64,000 nucleotides of DNA, from the NCBI GenBank assembly GCA_012031875.1, contig JAAUSZ010000003.1:1-64000 (forward strand), given 5' to 3'. This stretch comes from Desulfobacula sp. (lineage in GTDB: Bacteria; Desulfobacterota; Desulfobacteria; Desulfobacterales; Desulfobacteraceae). Position 1 is the first letter of the stretch, and every line of letters begins with the position of its first letter. The position numbers were made by a program, and so were the translations under genes. This document shows positions 1-9,903 of this stretch, piece after piece. The notes below the pieces were generated by a model. That model was not told where the DNA came from, made no database searches, and worked only from the letters and a program-made list of their open reading frames with translations.

Positions 1-2221
1 GAGGTCTCCTATCTCACCTTCGAGTGGGCTCGATCTAATCGTCATGAACTTATCCTCATTCCTACACACAATCACGTTCTGAGCGTCGCCTAGCATCGGT
101 ATCGTTGCATTGTGGGAGACCAGGATGATCTGCCGTGCCGACTTGCACTTCTTGATTGCCTTGAGAAGACCCGAATTGATGTAGGTGGTCGCGAGATTAT
201 CCTCTGGCTGATCAATGATGAGCGGAGCCGTGTCGGTTTCACATCCCAATACGAGATCGAGTATCACCGATGTCTTCCACCCAGCACTAAGCTGATCGAA
301 ATCTTTCCCATCGTTAGTGGTTATGCGGTATTTCTTCCGGTTCAGCGCTTGGAATCGACTTAACACCTCACGCTGCAGGTCCGCGTAGCTGCCGATATTC
401 GGCGCCCTCTTGCGGAATCCGGCGGATGACAGGGCCAAGGCCGCAGGAGTAATTTCCTCGAAACTATGAATCTGACAATCGGACCGGAGTGTCTGGTTCA
501 GAATCTCAACAAACTTGGCGGGAGTGAGCTCGAATGTATTCTCGATGAACAGTCGGTGCCCCATGGACTCGACCACTCTCGTACTGCACTTGATGGAGAA
601 TTTTGCGATTCGGTCACGAGACGCGTAGAACACCCGGACGTACTTCAGGTAGTTTCGAATCGCCCCCAGTAGCATGCCGAACTGGTAACTTTTGGTCTTC
701 GTCTCTCGGTCCTTGAGGGTCTGTAACTGATGTATCGCGTCAGCGTGCTTGAAAATTACTTTACGGACATCTGACTCAAAAAGTGCTGCCGCACGAGCCA
801 CATTGAGTTCTGCCTTCAGCCCTTCAACAAGGCCCTTGTTGTGGACAACGAAAGGGTTTTTTTCTAAGAATATCTCGATATCATCTAAGGCCTTCGTGTG
901 CCGCTTGTGAATGGGATCTGAATACTCAAAGGTCTCCACGACTGAGTCAGTTGGCTTGAGGTATTTCAAAGGATTCCGCTTGATAAGCGTGGTGACCACA
1001 AGTCGCGACAGCACTGGTATTGTTTTCAACTCTTCTTCAATGGCCTCAATCTTCTCAGCGGCTTCCACCATCAGGCTGAGACTTTGGTTCAGTTGGGCCA
1101 ACCCGTTCTCAATTTCGGTCCTTTCGATCTTGTCCCCAGGGAAGAGACTTCGAAGTAGGGCGATGCTGTCAATCGTGTTGTCGTGATCTTTCTGATCGCA
1201 CACCTTGACGATGTAGTTCTGTTCCAAGTAGTGCGGCACTTGACCTGTGGGGCTATCAACTGAAATCTGGTCAACACCATATGGGAGATAATTGCAGCCA
1301 GAAAAATCCCCACGAAGTCTTCGGCACACCGAGTCTACAAACAGCGTCTTACCACTGGACGACCCTCCGATGACCACATTGAGCCCCGGCGTAAGAGCCA
1401 CGTCGATATCCAGATATTCATTCGATAGATATACGTGTCGTATGAATTCGGCCCAAGTGTCTGGCCGGGTCCCGTAAACAAGTCGAGCAGACTCAGACAA
1501 GGACAAGCGAAGTCCATTGAAAGTCGGACTCGATAGCATCCAGGTAGGGACAAAGGGCTCTGCCTGCGGTGCCTTCGACTCTGGATATTTCTTCGGATTG
1601 TAGTTGTCGGTTGAGGTGATCAGGTTGACGAACTCTGAGATTCCGAGCCGGCGAAAGTATTCGTGCGTACTATCCAAACCCGAGTTGCTGCGTGCAGTGA
1701 ATCCATCGAAGTGGTTGTAGTAGATGCTGCGCTCAATTGTGGTGTCGAACTGCACACCCTTTGGAATCGATTTATCGAAGGTGGAATGTGATTGACCACC
1801 ATGAGGAAGGAGAACAAATTCGTAGGCATCAAAATGCTTTGCAATATCCTCGATGCTCGGAATCTGGTCGGAAGCGCACACTCTCTTTTTGGGATACAGC
1901 TTGTCAAGAATTACATTCAAGGCGTCTATGGTTTTTGCATCGACCGGATTGCGGAAGAAAATGTGGCAGTGGTAGGGCGGTTCATCGTGGTAGTTGCGAA
2001 CATGCAACTCCGCTCCGATCAACATGTGAGGGAATAAGGATGTAGCATTTAGGTAGGCCGCTTTTGTTTATGGTGTTGTGATCAGTCAGAGCGACGAGGC
2101 ACGGCGATCCCATAGCGCATTCCTGAACCTTCTCGTGTAGCTTGGCGATGTTGTATGCAGAATCAAGTTGATCGGGGTTCTCAGACGTGTGGATATGAAG
2201 GTCTATGTATACGGGTTTCAA
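1..2221 (-). CDS. PHP-domain + ABC/SMC-like ATPase fusion (TrlF-like architecture), runs off left edge, one apparent frameshift near 2062-2065
   Basis: N-terminus MKPVYIDLHIHTSENPDQ...ALTDHNTINK is PHP-like. After a 1-nt shift the frame AAYLNATSLFPHMLIGAELHVRNYHDEPPYHCHIFF... stays open to position 1, with Walker A (VVIGGSSSGKTLF), signature-like QLSAGWKTSV, Walker B LIIDQPEDNL and H-loop ILVSHNAT. Missed by the ORF track because no stop lies in the window. Confidence 0.8.
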
Positions 2222-2415
2222 ATGATTCGCCTCTCGGTTTTCTGTTCAAAGTTAGCTTTCACCCCTCGGATAGCTGAATAACCCCACCGAATGCTCGGCG
2301 GCTCAAACGCTCCGCACTTAAGACTCATGCTGCTCTCTCGAACAGTTTCAATAGATGGAAAAGTTTCTATATATTGCCTATATGCAATCAGTAGTGTCCG
2401 GTTAGGTTTTTGCAT
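2218..2415 (-). pseudogene. 3' remnant of an unidentified gene upstream of the PHP-ATPase, truncated by the IS; its listed start codon lies inside the IS end
   Basis: Ends in an ATGA overlap with the PHP start at 2221; its first residues MQKPNRTLL are encoded by the IS terminal inverted repeat. Confidence 0.45.
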
Positions 2416-3699
2416 ATAAAGTCCATTAAATTTATTGAAAATTTTTCATTTTTCTATTGACAAATGTGCGCAAAAATTTTGCGCGCCTTGAAAATTTTAT
2501 TTCAAGGAGGCCTATATGGCGCACATTTCAGTCCCCAAAAAGCAAATACAGTCCCTGAATTTTGACAATTTCATGTTTCCTCTGCTAAAGTTGTTCCCAA
2601 TGGCACCAGAACTATTATCACGAGGAGACCGGCCTTTAAAAATGAAGTTTGAAGATCAGCTAAACGCTTTAGTGTATTTCCATCTCCAGGAGCACAAATC
2701 GGCTCGGCATTTGATCCAAGATCTCAAAGAAAATGTTTTTGCCAAAGAAAATATCGCTCCGGATGAAGGCATTAGCCGCAGCAGTTTTTCCGAGGCAATC
2801 AATCACAGGGGCCTCGAACAACTGCAATTTCTTTTTGAGAATCTCTATAAACAGGCCCTTAGAGTTCTTCCAAAAGAACACGCTGAGTTGGGAGAGTTGG
2901 TTTCAATTGACGGCAGTTTAATCGATGCGGTTTTATCAATGTACTGGGCTGATTATAGAAAAGGTGCAAAGAAAGCCAAAGCCCATTGTGGATTTGATAT
3001 CAACCACGGCATTCCAAGCAAAATATTTCTGACGGACGGGAATGGTGGAGAGCGCCCTTTTGTAACTCGTATTCTTTCTCAAGGGCAAACCGGTGTCATG
3101 GATCGCGGATATCAATCACATAAAGATTTTGATCTGCTTCAGGAAGAAGGCAAACATTTTGTTTGCCGCATTAAAAGCAAAACAACCCGAACCATAATTG
3201 AAAAGCATGATGTCAACTCTGACAGCTATATTTTCTACGATGCATTGGTCCTTCTTGGCACTCCAAATCAAAATCAGACTGAAAAACCCGTTCGGGTTGT
3301 CGGCTATGAAATTTCAGGTGTCAAATACTATGTGGCTACAGATAGACATGATTTGACATCTGAACAGGTAGCGAGTGCTTATAAACTCAGATGGACCATA
3401 GAGGATTTTTTCAAATGGTGGAAAGAACATCTAAAAGTGTACCATCTGATTGCCCGCAGCGAATATGGGCTTATGGTTCAAATCCTTGGGGGGCTAATCA
3501 CTTATCTGTTGCTGGCAATCTACTGCCGACAACAATTCAATGAAAAGGTTTCAATCAAAAGGGTTCGGCAACTGCGGACCGCTATTTTGAATGACCTTTT
3601 CGCTGGCTGCACTGATACACCAGTGGATTTAAACAGGGACAATATTGTCAAAGATCAAAAAATATTAACGCAAGCAAAAACCTAACCGGACATTACTGA
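2388..3699 (+). mobile_element. IS4-type insertion sequence
   Basis: 26-nt terminal inverted repeats TCAGTAGTGTCCGGTTAGGTTTTTGC (2388-2413) and its complement GCAAAAACCTAACCGGACATTACTGA (3674-3699), one mismatch, flanking a DDE transposase. No obvious target-site duplication. Confidence 0.85.
2516..3685 (+). CDS. IS4-family transposase (389 aa)
   Basis: SIDGSLIDA, GVMDRGYQS and YKLRWTIEDFFKWWKEHL motifs typical of IS4-type DDE transposases; lies inside the inverted repeats; AAGGAGG RBS. Confidence 0.9.
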   Translation: MAHISVPKKQIQSLNFDNFMFPLLKLFPMAPELLSRGDRPLKMKFEDQLNALVYFHLQEHKSARHLIQDLKENVFAKENIAPDEGISRSSFSEAINHRGLEQLQFLFENLYKQALRVLPKEHAELGELVSIDGSLIDAVLSMYWADYRKGAKKAKAHCGFDINHGIPSKIFLTDGNGGERPFVTRILSQGQTGVMDRGYQSHKDFDLLQEEGKHFVCRIKSKTTRTIIEKHDVNSDSYIFYDALVLLGTPNQNQTEKPVRVVGYEISGVKYYVATDRHDLTSEQVASAYKLRWTIEDFFKWWKEHLKVYHLIARSEYGLMVQILGGLITYLLLAIYCRQQFNEKVSIKRVRQLRTAILNDLFAGCTDTPVDLNRDNIVKDQKILTQAKT

Positions 3700-3754
3700 A
3701 TTTTTTTGTATCATTCTTTCAAATTATCTCATTCGCTGACAGACAAAGAGAATG

Positions 3755-4474
3755 TCATCTCTTTTGCGCTATGGCAATTACGGACAATCCAAAAGGCAGA
3801 TTGATCTTCTTTAGTAAAAATTTTTCGAATCTCATGAACATAATGAAAAGAGCATTCAGAATACCGTTTGTTTCCCTCATGTCTGAATCCTGGTTGCGAA
3901 GCAGTTTTCTTTGTATGAATGCAAGAATAAACAGCATGCAGACCCTGTAAGTTACCCTCTCGATACGTAGATCGCAACTGATAAGCATCTCCTTTAACCG
4001 TCTTTTGGTATATCTCCTGGAGGAATGGGCTATCCTGTCGTGGGAAGACCTCATCCATTCGTAAGCAGGCAATTGTATAAAAACATACCCAGCTGGCTTT
4101 AAAACTCGCGCGATTTCTTTCAAAGCAGCCACGTCATTTTTAACTCCTTCATGATACAGTACATCAAGAGATATTATTCCATGGAAAGTACCCTCTACGA
4201 AAGGAATAGATTCTACTTCACCTTGAATAGCGTTATCAATTCCATTCAATTTACAATATTTGAGTGCTTTCCTTTCATTATCAATTCCAGTAACAAATGG
4301 ATAATCCGGTTTGAGCAGATTGAGCATCCCTCCCGCACCACAACCGACATCAAGGATGCTCCCCTTTTTTTGAACATATTTATTAATAAACTCATAGAAT
4401 AGATGGTTTGTGGCAACATACCACCAATGTTTTTTGCTTAACCGGTAATGACGCTCGTATTGAGTATCTTCCAT
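3755..4474 (-). CDS. class I SAM-dependent methyltransferase
   Basis: ILDVGCGAGGMLNLL, GIISLDVLYH, EIARVLKPAGYVFIQLPAYEW. Confidence 0.85.
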   Translation of the reverse strand: MEDTQYERHYRLSKKHWWYVATNHLFYEFINKYVQKKGSILDVGCGAGGMLNLLKPDYPFVTGIDNERKALKYCKLNGIDNAIQGEVESIPFVEGTFHGIISLDVLYHEGVKNDVAALKEIARVLKPAGYVFIQLPAYEWMRSSHDRIAHSSRRYTKRRLKEMLISCDLRIERVTYRVCMLFILAFIQRKLLRNQDSDMRETNGILNALFIMFMRFEKFLLKKINLPFGLSVIAIAQKR

Positions 4475-4483
4475 GATACAGTT

Positions 4484-5992
4484 CTACTTACCCAGAGTCT
4501 TTCTCACCAGCATCCTGAAAAAAATAATGGCGAACCGTTTGGTCAAATAAAAACCGACTCTGATCATTTTGAACAAGAAACTTGAAAAATACCATCGTTT
4601 CTTCAGTGACACAACATTCCCGCCAGCGACTGACTTGGTAAACAGTTTCCATATACCACTGGGCCTTATATAGAACCATAGGTTGGCGAACATCGTGAAG
4701 AACATCAGTTCATATTTGTTCGTTCCGTCAGGCACGTATGGTAGATCATCTCCCTGCCACATATATTGGACTGAGAAATTTTCCCATCCTTCTTTAATCA
4801 AAACCTTATTCTCTTTAATTAACTCATTATAAATCGGGGTGCCGGGGTATGGCGTAAGTATATTGAATCGGACACTGTCCAGAGGAAGCGATGAAACGAG
4901 TTTCATCGCTTCCCATCGGTCTTTGTTTGTTTCTGTAGGAAGTCCAAAAATAAGGGTGGTTCCTATTGAAATCCCTTTTTGAGATGTCATTCTAATGGCT
5001 CGTACGACATCATCAACCGTTTCCCCTTTATTGATAAGTTTCATCAATCGATCGCTGGCAGTTTCGAGCCCAAAAGTTAACAAACTAAAATTTGCTTCCT
5101 TTAGCTTGTCCAACAACTCCTCATCCATGTTATCCCCTCTCATCGGTGCTTCGAAGGAGACTTTTTTGTGCAGGCCTTCTTTTATGATCAGATTTAACAG
5201 CCCCATTAATCGCTTTTTGTTTGCGGCGATATTATCATCCATGATTCTTATTAAACGGGCATCGAATTTCTCGATCAGCGTTTTCATGTCTTTTACCGCC
5301 CGCTCAGAGCTAACATGCCTGTAACTTCGGCCGGATATACTCCGTTGAGAACAGAAAATACATCCATAGGGGCATCCGCGGGAAGTCTGCACAGAAGTGA
5401 AACCTGTATATTTATCTATATGCTCTTCGAACAAGCTGTATGGAAAAGGCGGCAACAAATCCAGGTCCTTAATCAGAGGCCGATTCTGATTATGGATAAT
5501 ACTTCCATCCTTTTTAATGGAAATTCCTTGTATATCAGAATAATCTTTCCCATTTTTAATTCGGTCTATAAGTTCGGCAAAGGTGACCTCTCCCTCACCT
5601 CTTACCACCACATCGACACCCTTATGCTGGAGACCTTCCTCAGGCATAACGGATGCATGCACTCCACCGATGATCACCGTTGCATCACGGGCAAGTTCCT
5701 TAATCCTGTCTGCTATCTCATAGGCGCGGGAACAGGTTGGGGTCAGTGTGGATATCCCGATGATCTTGGGTTCATCCATCTCGGCTATAAGCTGTTGAAT
5801 TACCCCATCTCCCAACGGGCTAATCTGCTCGTCAACTATCTTTAGGTTGATAGATTTATCCTGTAATAAATATCCGGCAAGATGCCCCAGGCTAAAGGGA
5901 AATGTTGCCCGGATCACATCCGTAACAATTTTTTCCTGAGTTTTTGTGCTAATTGCCGGATTTATTAGCAGAATGTTATTTTTAATTTGCAA
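4484..5992 (-). CDS. B12-binding-domain radical SAM protein
   Basis: N-terminal B12-binding-like segment, TSRGCPYGCIFC cluster motif, LTFGLETASDRLMKLINKG. Confidence 0.9.
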   Translation of the reverse strand: MQIKNNILLINPAISTKTQEKIVTDVIRATFPFSLGHLAGYLLQDKSINLKIVDEQISPLGDGVIQQLIAEMDEPKIIGISTLTPTCSRAYEIADRIKELARDATVIIGGVHASVMPEEGLQHKGVDVVVRGEGEVTFAELIDRIKNGKDYSDIQGISIKKDGSIIHNQNRPLIKDLDLLPPFPYSLFEEHIDKYTGFTSVQTSRGCPYGCIFCSQRSISGRSYRHVSSERAVKDMKTLIEKFDARLIRIMDDNIAANKKRLMGLLNLIIKEGLHKKVSFEAPMRGDNMDEELLDKLKEANFSLLTFGLETASDRLMKLINKGETVDDVVRAIRMTSQKGISIGTTLIFGLPTETNKDRWEAMKLVSSLPLDSVRFNILTPYPGTPIYNELIKENKVLIKEGWENFSVQYMWQGDDLPYVPDGTNKYELMFFTMFANLWFYIRPSGIWKLFTKSVAGGNVVSLKKRWYFSSFLFKMIRVGFYLTKRFAIIFFRMLVRKTLGK

Positions 5993-7198
5993 TTATCCGT
6001 TCCTTTTCATCTCATTATGTTCTATACTTAGTCTACCGTGGAGCTGTGATAACGTTCTCAAGTTTGGCAGGTTTAGCGAATTGAGATAGGAGATATATTC
6101 ATCATATATATCTAACATCTTTTTATTCCCTGAATATCTTTTCTCACAATGTGTAAGCAAATTTACCGTACCGCCCGACTTTAAAATAATTTTAGTAAGT
6201 TTTATCCACATTTCCAAAATTTCTTCCTCTTTTTTATTTTGGAACAATAGGTTGGCATCCGATGGGAGTGTGAGAGGGATTTCTAGTATCCCGTTATAAT
6301 AGAATGGTCTAGCCGTCATACATCCATTCCTTTGAGATGAATAGAAGCCTCCTGAATTAGGGATACTTGAATCATAGTGGAAATGCTTTCCGAGTATTTC
6401 CATGAGTGGCGCACTCATCAGCAGAGACGGTGCGCGATAACCCTTAATTTTATAATCCAACAGCAATTCAACCGCCTCATCAATTCTTGCTTCCATCTTA
6501 ATAGAAGAAAGAAATGGGGTGCGATTGTCATGATTGTATCCATGTATTCCAATTTCATGTCCTTTTTTCTTAACTGCTTCCAGTATTGAAAAATCAAGTT
6601 TCCACCCCCTGGGTACTATAAAATTAGTAGAATGAACATGGTGCTTTTCTTCTATCTCTAAAAACAGATGAAGATTTTCCAGGGATTCCGGAGTATCAAT
6701 ATCATGCGTCAACTGAATACTGCTTTCCCTTTTCTTGGTAATAATATCTTCACACTCCACACAACAGCGCTCGATGTCCTCAATGGAATCAACAGTCAAA
6801 TCAAGAGGCCACCGGGGAAACGGCATTTTGTTTTGTCTTTTGGATTTATTTATACGTACAATGGTTGAAGCTGCAAGCCATCTGATCTGATCAGGTATGA
6901 TATTATAAGAAAAAGGTAATTTTGCCGAAGCCGGTTTCGGCGTAAAGAAACAATTGTCTTTGAATACCCAAGCGGCGATATCGCTATGGGATCTCTTTCC
7001 CGTAATCGTTTTTAAACGATAGGCCTCACCATTTATGCGGACGCTGGCAAATTCATTTCCTTTTGCATTGATGAATTCCTGAAGAAAAGCGCTTGGCCAA
7101 AAAAAGGTTAGACCCTCCATCCAGGCAAGAGGCTTAAAGTCAGCAAAGATATCGATTACAGTAACAAATTCGAAAGTTCTCATCCAATCATCGGTCAT
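5993..7198 (-). CDS. polysaccharide deacetylase (NodB-like) family protein
   Basis: QLTHDIDTPESL, GHEIGIHGYNHDNRT, GYRAPSLL motifs. Confidence 0.8.
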   Translation of the reverse strand: MTDDWMRTFEFVTVIDIFADFKPLAWMEGLTFFWPSAFLQEFINAKGNEFASVRINGEAYRLKTITGKRSHSDIAAWVFKDNCFFTPKPASAKLPFSYNIIPDQIRWLAASTIVRINKSKRQNKMPFPRWPLDLTVDSIEDIERCCVECEDIITKKRESSIQLTHDIDTPESLENLHLFLEIEEKHHVHSTNFIVPRGWKLDFSILEAVKKKGHEIGIHGYNHDNRTPFLSSIKMEARIDEAVELLLDYKIKGYRAPSLLMSAPLMEILGKHFHYDSSIPNSGGFYSSQRNGCMTARPFYYNGILEIPLTLPSDANLLFQNKKEEEILEMWIKLTKIILKSGGTVNLLTHCEKRYSGNKKMLDIYDEYISYLNSLNLPNLRTLSQLHGRLSIEHNEMKRNG

Positions 7199-7231
7199 GT
7201 TATATCAGGATTTCCTTTGGCAATTTAAAAT

Positions 7232-8199
7232 TCATTGTTGTTTGGCGATAAAAAAACTGATCCCGCCTGAAGCAATCAGTGTTAAACTCAGAATCAAGTA
7301 GCTGATCAGACCTATGAGAAATCCTGCCTCCGATGACATGCCGTTAACGCTGAATAAATAGGCATAAGACCCCTCTCTCACACCAATACCCTGTATGCTC
7401 ACAGGGATTAGCCTGACAATTTCAACAAGGATTACAATCATTCCTAATTTCATAGGGGAAACAGTTATACCCTGACCATTGGCAACTATTTCGACTACAG
7501 CAATCCAAACAGATGTTCCGATAAAGGAAAGTCCCATTAACTTCAAAAAATCAATTCGAGCCTCAAACTGCAAACCTTCACGTATATAGTTAAATATTTT
7601 GGCGAAATATTTTGGCGAAAATTTATCAATAATTGTTTTCAAACTTCCCTTTATCGCAGGAACTGTGAAAATTACTAGAACCACAAACATAATGGTAATC
7701 CCCGCAATATTATAAATCCTTACTGTTCCGATCCACTCAGGTTCGGTTATCCAGATCATGATCAGAAAAAAAGATATAGAAGTAGATAGGAGAGCAGGCC
7801 AAGTATCCGCTCCTTGATCAGACAAAATAATATGGACAGGTTGCTATCCGTATATTTTTTCAGCGATATCAAACGGTAAATATCACCCCCTATATTTGCT
7901 GGGGTAAAGGTATTTAAAAAATTGGAATATAAATATATTTTCATCTGTGCCCAAAATGAAAGATTTACAACGTTACGTGCAAGCATATACCAACGAATAG
8001 CAATTATTACATACGTTAAAAGACATACGAAGGATGCCACCAAAAGCATCCAAGGATTAAGGGTTCTAAAGACAGTTGCAAGTGTCGCCCAGTCCAAAAA
8101 GTATAGTGATATACAAAGCAGAAGAATGCTTATGGCTATTTTAATAATTTTCTTCAAGATTATTCTGGCTTTGTTTGTATATTGGTAGTTTTTGGACAA
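7232..8199 (-). CDS. LPG-synthase-TM/flippase-like integral membrane protein, one apparent frameshift in A7 at 7766-7772
   Basis: Two ORFs (7762..8199 and 7232..7825) join as ...SYLLLYLFFLIMIWITEPEW... if one base is restored; hydrophobic throughout; PANIGGDIYR and GIGVREGSYAYLF motifs. Confidence 0.75.
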
Positions 8200-9146
8200 T
8201 TCACCTGTTCGCTTACAAAATATAGGGGCCTATGGACCACCTCCGAATATATCCGGTAAAGGTATTCCCCTACAATACTCATGAGCAAAAACTGAAAACC
8301 GAAGAAAAATGCCATCATTACCATAACACTTGTCCATCCCGGTAATGGATTGCCGGAAAGCCATGATTTTATAAGATAGATCACTGCAATGAGTGTCAGA
8401 AATGATATCCCCACGCCAGAAAGAGTCATTATCTTTATAGGTGTGGTGGAAAATCCGATAAAGGCATCATACATGACCTTCATCATTTTTCTAAAATTCC
8501 AACCGGATACGCCTGTCACTCTTTTCTTCCGATCGTATTCCACAACGTCCTGCTTGAATCCGGTCCAGGCAACGATAGCAAATGTAATCCTGTTGGACTC
8601 CTGGAATTTTCTAAAACAGTCAGCTACCATTCTGTCCACTAGAAAAAAACTACCGGTTGTGAATTTTGATCCTTTCGGCATGGCAAAACGGCGCATTAGC
8701 GTGTAAAAAAAATTACTGAAAAAAACCCTCCAACCTTCATCTTCCCTGCTCCTTCTTTTTCCCCAAACAATTTTGGCGTTTCCTTCCCATTTTTTAAGAA
8801 ATTCAATTATCACTTCAGGTGGATCTTGCAGGTCACATGCTAACGTGCAGTAAATATCAGCATCAGCAAAATCAAATCCCGCACACAAAGCGATATGAGA
8901 TCCTTGATTACGAGAAAAACGAAGCCCCTGAAACCGTCCGTCCCTCGCACATATCTGCTGAATTATCTGCCAACTACTATCCGAACTGCCGTCATCGACA
9001 AACAAAACGTTAAAATCATATCCCTCAACAGGAAATAGTATCTTACTTATCTCCTGTTCATAGGCAAAAAGTGATGCCTCTTCGTTGTAAACCGGCGTGA
9101 TAACAACAACGCTCCGATGATTTATTCTAGAAACAGGTCTATTCAT
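8160..9146 (-). CDS. glycosyltransferase family 2, polyprenyl-phosphate sugar transferase type with C-terminal TM helices
   Basis: VVITPVYNEEASL, FVDDGSSD, CDLQDPPEVI, two C-terminal hydrophobic helices. Confidence 0.9.
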   Translation of the reverse strand: MNRPVSRINHRSVVVITPVYNEEASLFAYEQEISKILFPVEGYDFNVLFVDDGSSDSSWQIIQQICARDGRFQGLRFSRNQGSHIALCAGFDFADADIYCTLACDLQDPPEVIIEFLKKWEGNAKIVWGKRRSREDEGWRVFFSNFFYTLMRRFAMPKGSKFTTGSFFLVDRMVADCFRKFQESNRITFAIVAWTGFKQDVVEYDRKKRVTGVSGWNFRKMMKVMYDAFIGFSTTPIKIMTLSGVGISFLTLIAVIYLIKSWLSGNPLPGWTSVMVMMAFFFGFQFLLMSIVGEYLYRIYSEVVHRPLYFVSEQVNCPKTTNIQTKPE

Positions 9147-9903
9147 GATATTCCCATATTTTGAAGTCTGGCCCTAAGAGCAAAGCAAGTCTTCTGTTAG
9201 GTTCAGTATACGCTTTACGCAATTTATCTCTTATATGATCAGGCATTCTTAAAGAATCTCCCCTATCCACAGCGTTAATCTTACCTAAAGCATTACCATC
9301 TTCCAGCCTGGGGGACACACCTAAAAACTTATGCACCCTTTTAATAAATGAATCGGTAGAGTCTACAATATCCTCAAACTTCAGGCAGAGAATATGCTCC
9401 CGTGGGAACAGATCAAAATACGGTTTAAGCAAGTCAGCGTAAAGTCCTCTGGAAAAATTAGCATGTGGTCTCGAATAGCGAAGATTTTTCGGTAATTCCT
9501 TTTCCCGCTTATCCTCTAAAAAGAGGGCGGTCTCAAAATCTTCTTTTTCCATCTTATTTTTTATTGACCACAGGTAATTAGAAAACGCCCTTTCCACAGG
9601 CTCCCTTAAAACAAAAATCAGTTTAACATTCGGCAGGTTTCTCTTTATTCGTGCCGCTACATTTGTGGCTTCCAGATAATTGGTAGTCTTTTCCCCATAT
9701 ACTTTGTGTACACCGGTATCCTGAAACCATGTTCGGCCGTAGTAATCAATGCCCTGATCGTACAACTCATCGATAAGGAAAAATTTTGGTTCTGGTTTTA
9801 TCGGTTTTGCCATAAATATCTCAGGATGCCTATCAAGAACCTGATAAAGCCATGTTGTACCAGAACGAGGAGCCCCTCCTATAATAAAATCTGCTAATCT
9901 CAT
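9139..9903 (-). CDS. sulfotransferase family protein (PAPS-dependent type)
   Basis: FIIGGAPRSGTTWLYQVLDRHPEI 5'-PSB-like loop; LIFVLREPVERAFSNYLW 3'-PB-like motif. Confidence 0.9.
   Translation of the reverse strand: MRLADFIIGGAPRSGTTWLYQVLDRHPEIFMAKPIKPEPKFFLIDELYDQGIDYYGRTWFQDTGVHKVYGEKTTNYLEATNVAARIKRNLPNVKLIFVLREPVERAFSNYLWSIKNKMEKEDFETALFLEDKREKELPKNLRYSRPHANFSRGLYADLLKPYFDLFPREHILCLKFEDIVDSTDSFIKRVHKFLGVSPRLEDGNALGKINAVDRGDSLRMPDHIRDKLRKAYTEPNRRLALLLGPDFKIWEYHE

Noticed and set aside
112-2045. Plus- and minus-strand short ORFs in the first 2 kb
   Set aside because: All overlap the long open minus-strand PHP-ATPase frame, which carries the conserved ATPase motifs.
5315-5845. 176-aa plus-strand ORF
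   Set aside because: Antisense to the B12-binding radical-SAM gene 4484..5992.
7232-8199. Two separate small membrane proteins
   Set aside because: Restoring one base in the A7 run joins them into one full-length flippase-like protein.
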